Assembly (NCBI GenBank): GCA_002344075.1
Contig: DDTM01000028.1
Coordinates: 1 to 17,281, forward strand
Reading direction: 5' to 3'
From: Bacteroidetes bacterium UBA2364
GTDB taxonomy: Bacteria > Bacteroidota > Rhodothermia > Rhodothermales > UBA2364
Length of the DNA stretch: 17,281 nt
In this document: piece after piece, positions 14,774-17,281 of the stretch
Layout: every line of letters starts with the position of its first letter
Position numbering within the stretch: position 1 is the stretch's first letter
Notes under the pieces: generated by a model
Seen by the model: only the letters and a program-made list of their open reading frames with translations
What the model was told of the DNA's origin: nothing
Database searches by the model: none
Translations under genes and position numbers: made by a program

Positions 14774-15712
14774 TTAACGCAGCGATTTCTCGAAATACTC
14801 AATCGTAAGGGCTACGCCTTTTTCTCGGCGAACCTGAGGCGCCCAGCCCAATTTTGTTTTGGCTTTGGTAATATCCGGCTGACGGATTTTAGGATCATCT
14901 GAGGGCAATTCCTGAAAGATGATTTCGCTTTGGCTGCTCGTCCACGCGATCACTTCTTGGGCAAATTCCAGCACCGAAATTTCGTCCGGATTTCCAATAT
15001 TTACCGGTTCTGTTTCATCGCTAAGCAACAACCGATAAATCCCCTCCACCAAATCATCTACGTACTGAAAGCTACGGGTTTGGCTGCCGTCTCCGTAAAC
15101 CGTAATCGGTTCGTTGCGAATTGCTTGGTTGATGAAGTTCGAGACCACGCGCCCATCCTGCGCCCGCATTCGCGGCCCGTAGGTGTTAAAAATCCGAACG
15201 ATGCGCGTTTCTACGCCATGGTACCGTTGGTAGGCCATGGTAATGGCTTCGGCAAAGCGTTTGGCTTCGTCGTACACACCGCGAAAACCAATCGGATTTA
15301 CATTGCCCCAGTAGTCTTCGGTTTGAGGATGGATTAGCGGATCACCATAGACTTCCGAGGTTGAAGCCAGCAACAAACGGGCTTTTTTTGCCTTGGCCAA
15401 CCCCAACAGGTTGTGCGTCCCCAAAGCCCCCACTTTCAGCGTTTGAATTGGGAGTTTTAAGTAATCAATGGGCGATGCCGGGCTTGCAAAATGCAGAATG
15501 TAGTCAATCGGACCTTCCACATAGACATAATTCGATACGTCGTGCCGCAGGAATTTGAAGCGTGGATGCCCCACCAAGTGCGCAATATTATCCGGCGTAC
15601 CCGTAATAAAGTTATCCATGCAGATGACTTCGTAGCCTTCTGCAATAAACCGATCACAGAGATGGGAGCCAATAAAACCTGCACCTCCAGTAATTAAAAC
15701 GCGTTTTTCCAT
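14774..15712 (-). CDS. uxs: UDP-glucuronate decarboxylase (UDP-xylose synthase)
   Basis: A 312-residue extended SDR that oxidises UDP-glucuronate at C4 with bound NAD, loses CO2 and gives UDP-xylose. Marks are T-G-G-A-G-F-I-G-S-H (8-17), the family stretch H-F-A-S-P-A-S-P-I-D-Y (74-84), S-T-S-E-V-Y-G (117-123), the catalytic pair Y147/K151 in G-V-Y-D-E-A-K-R, and F-N-T-Y-G-P-R-M (175-182). These features separate Uxs from 4-epimerases and from RmlB. Length fits the bacterial enzyme without the membrane extension of animal forms. The ATG lies two bases after the ugd stop, so substrate maker and user are translated together. The product could be used as xylose or as a precursor of another pentose. 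Confidence 0.92.
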   Translation of the reverse strand: MEKRVLITGGAGFIGSHLCDRFIAEGYEVICMDNFITGTPDNIAHLVGHPRFKFLRHDVSNYVYVEGPIDYILHFASPASPIDYLKLPIQTLKVGALGTHNLLGLAKAKKARLLLASTSEVYGDPLIHPQTEDYWGNVNPIGFRGVYDEAKRFAEAITMAYQRYHGVETRIVRIFNTYGPRMRAQDGRVVSNFINQAIRNEPITVYGDGSQTRSFQYVDDLVEGIYRLLLSDETEPVNIGNPDEISVLEFAQEVIAWTSSQSEIIFQELPSDDPKIRQPDITKAKTKLGWAPQVRREKGVALTIEYFEKSLR

Positions 15713-15714
15713 GA

Positions 15715-17025
15715 TTAAGGACGTCCTATGCTGATGTACTGAAGACCAAATTTTTCCACTTCTTGTGGGTCGTACAGATTCCGTCCATCTAAAATAAGAG
15801 AGGAGGCAATCTTTTGTTTGATAAAGGCAAAATCCGGATTCCGGAACTCATTCCATTCCGTGCAAATCATAAGTGCATCCGCACCATCCAATGCACTATA
15901 ACGATCATCTGAATACACGATCTGATCACCCAAAATGGCTGCCGTTGTGTGGCGGGCTTCTGGATCGAAGGCTGTTACTGTTGCACCCGCTGCCAACAAT
16001 AGGCGGATACTGGCAATGGAAGACGCTTCCCGGACATCGTCCGTATTGGCTTTGAAGGCCAATCCCCAAACAGCAATGTGTTTGCCTTTCAGGTCGCCCC
16101 CAAAACGGTCAATAAGCACATTGGCTAATTTGATCTGTTGATCACCATTCACATCCAAAACGGCATCCAAAATTTTGAAGTCGTACCCATACGTGATGGC
16201 GGTTTTTTGCAAAGCCTGTACGTCTTTCGGGAAACAACTACCACCGAACCCAATCCCGGCATAAAGGAACTGCTTCCCAATCCGGCTATCCGTTCCGATC
16301 CCTTTGCGAATCTGATCCACGTTTGCACCCACTTTTTCGCAAAGGTTGGCAATTTCGTTCATGAACGTGATTTTCGTGGCCAAAAACGCATTGGCTGCGT
16401 ATTTCGTCATCTCGGAAGAGCGCTCATCCATGAAAATAACGGGATTTCCATTACGGACAAATGGCTCATATAAACTTTGCATCAAAGGCTTCGCTTTGGG
16501 GCTCTTTGTGCCGACCACTACGCGCTCTGGCTTCATGAAATCGTCAACTGCAACCCCTTCGCGCAAGAACTCTGGGTTAGAAACCACGTCAAAATCTTCT
16601 CCTGCAACTTTTCCGTTTTCTTCCAAGATTATCCTAACTTTGTCGGCTGTTCCAACGGGTACGGTACTTTTATTGACAATAACCTTATATTCGTCTAAGA
16701 GTGGCGCTAAATCTTTTGCAACTCCTAAGATATAGGATAAATCTGCCGAGCCATCTTCTCCGGGAGGAGTTGGCAACGCAAGAAAAATAATCTGACTCTC
16801 TTTTGTTGCTTCTGAAAGGTTTGTTGTAAACGTTAAGCGGCCTTCTTTTCGATTTCTTTCATAGTACACATCTAGCCCTGGCTCAAAAATAGGGATTTTA
16901 CCATTTTGCAACTGCCTAACTTTATCTTCATTTACATCCACACAAATCACATCATTGCCCATTTCCGCAAAACAAGTCCCAGTAACTAATCCGACATAGC
17001 CGGTTCCTACTACAGCAATTTTCAT
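15715..17025 (-). CDS. ugd: UDP-glucose 6-dehydrogenase
   Basis: A 436-residue enzyme that oxidises UDP-glucose twice with NAD to UDP-glucuronate. The N-terminal Rossmann site is G-T-G-Y-V-G-L (7-13). The central domain has T-K-Y-A-A-N-A-F-L-A (207-216) with K208 and N212. The catalytic cysteine is C264 in G-F-G-G-S-C-F-P-K-D, with D268 after it. The C-terminal UDP-binding domain is complete. The length is normal and the pattern is that of TuaD-type Ugd. It is the first gene of the operon, directly after the leader. UDP-glucuronate is the substrate of the following decarboxylase and may itself enter the polymer. ATG at 17025 with an AT-rich lead-in and no Shine-Dalgarno. Confidence 0.95.
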   Translation of the reverse strand: MKIAVVGTGYVGLVTGTCFAEMGNDVICVDVNEDKVRQLQNGKIPIFEPGLDVYYERNRKEGRLTFTTNLSEATKESQIIFLALPTPPGEDGSADLSYILGVAKDLAPLLDEYKVIVNKSTVPVGTADKVRIILEENGKVAGEDFDVVSNPEFLREGVAVDDFMKPERVVVGTKSPKAKPLMQSLYEPFVRNGNPVIFMDERSSEMTKYAANAFLATKITFMNEIANLCEKVGANVDQIRKGIGTDSRIGKQFLYAGIGFGGSCFPKDVQALQKTAITYGYDFKILDAVLDVNGDQQIKLANVLIDRFGGDLKGKHIAVWGLAFKANTDDVREASSIASIRLLLAAGATVTAFDPEARHTTAAILGDQIVYSDDRYSALDGADALMICTEWNEFRNPDFAFIKQKIASSLILDGRNLYDPQEVEKFGLQYISIGRP

Positions 17026-17281
17026 ATATTAATAATTGAGGGGTGTCCATAAATGATTTTGGATCATTAATAGCCATTTTCTCGGATCAAATTTTTAGCA
17101 TCCAGCCAAATGGAATCAAGAAGAGTATAAAGTGTTAATCACAACACCAACACTTAAACCCTTCTTGAACCAAATGGAACTCAAAGTACAACCTTTTGTA
17201 ATAAGCCTGCAACACGCTACGGCTCAAATTGTGCCAAAACAAGCCAAAGGAAGACCTCTCCTCTTTGCAAATTGGTCTCTC
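17026..17281 (-). promoter_or_regulatory. Operon leader / probable promoter region
   Basis: This stretch before ugd contains no convincing reading frame. On the minus strand I see three weak promoter candidates: TATACT (window 17129-17124) as a -10 box, with only a poorly spaced TTG-type -35; TTGATT followed 16 bases later by TAAAAA; and TTGGCAC-N4-TTGAGCC (17237-17221), which keeps the GG-N10-GC spacing of sigma-54 sites but has a poor -12 element. A small hairpin (AATGAT 17052-17057 with ATCATT 17063-17068) and the larger structure at 17106-17179 lie between these and the ATG. The real promoter may be outside the window. The region is regulatory by position only. Confidence 0.4.
17106..17179. 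repeat. Nested inverted repeat flanked by 10-bp direct repeats
   Basis: CCAAATGGAA occurs at 17106-17115 and again at 17170-17179. Between the copies are two nested inverted repeats: TCAAGAAG (17116-17123) with CTTCTTGA (17161-17168), and AAGTGTT (17130-17136) with AACACTT (17149-17155). The innermost loop is 12 bases. The pairs are perfect but separated by unequal internal loops of 6 and 5 bases. Neither strand has a T-tract after the structure, so it is not a standard terminator. It could be an operator, an RNA leader element, or a fragment of a mobile repeat. Confidence 0.6.

Noticed and set aside
17116..17168. A rho-independent terminator of an upstream gene.
   Set aside because: Neither strand has a run of T after the inverted repeat, and the stem is not GC-rich.
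17221..17237. A sigma-54 promoter.
   Set aside because: The -24 half TTGGCAC is good and GG-N10-GC spacing is kept, but the -12 half is GAGC instead of TTGC, and no enhancer-binding regulator is in view. Kept only as a weak candidate in the leader entry.

Overview
The window holds the front and middle of one long polysaccharide or glycoconjugate biosynthesis operon. All 15 complete genes, and a 16th cut by the left edge, lie on the minus strand and are read from right to left with gaps of about 0-70 bases or short overlaps. I see no rRNA, tRNA, CRISPR array, transposase or phage gene. Most starts lack a clear Shine-Dalgarno sequence (neuC is the exception), and the bulk G+C looks close to 50%. 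This would suit a moderate-GC member of the Bacteroidota/Rhodothermota/Balneolota group, but that placement is tentative.

Layout in transcription order. (1) 17281-17026: leader with an inverted repeat flanked by direct repeats; the operon promoter probably lies here or just outside. (2) 17025-14774: UDP-glucose dehydrogenase and UDP-glucuronate decarboxylase, giving UDP-GlcA and UDP-xylose. (3) 14744-12907: an AT-rich block with a Wzx-type flippase and a hexapeptide-repeat acetyltransferase. (4) 12881-9052: neuB, neuC, neuD and a CBS-domain nucleotidyltransferase resembling PtmE. (5) 9047-6041: an iron-type alcohol dehydrogenase, a small SAM methyltransferase and a DegT-type aminotransferase that closely resembles KdnA of the 8-amino-Kdo pathway. 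(6) 6041-5358: a NeuA-type CMP-sugar synthetase. (7) 5316-3172: an extended SDR and a LegC-family aminotransferase. (8) 3147-142: a GT52/polysialyltransferase-like glycosyltransferase between two Gfo/Idh/MocA oxidoreductases. (9) 71-1: the start of a very hydrophobic protein, perhaps the Wzy polymerase or another membrane protein.

Together the genes look like a route to a CMP-activated nonulosonic (sialic-like) acid. NeuC/LegG would make the free 2-epimer sugar, NeuB/LegI would condense it with phosphoenolpyruvate, NeuA/LegF would add CMP, and the GT52-like enzyme would transfer it. LegC, NeuD and the PtmE-like protein point to the legionaminic-acid branch, but no recognisable LegB 4,6-dehydratase is in view. 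The most unusual part is a dehydrogenase/methyltransferase/KdnA-like block between the ptmE-like gene and neuA. KdnA and KdnB oxidise and then aminate the terminal carbon of Kdo before CMP activation. Here the same logic may be applied to a nonulosonic acid, or may serve a second sugar. The dehydrogenase has also lost one of the usual metal-binding histidines. The final structure cannot be read from sequence alone.
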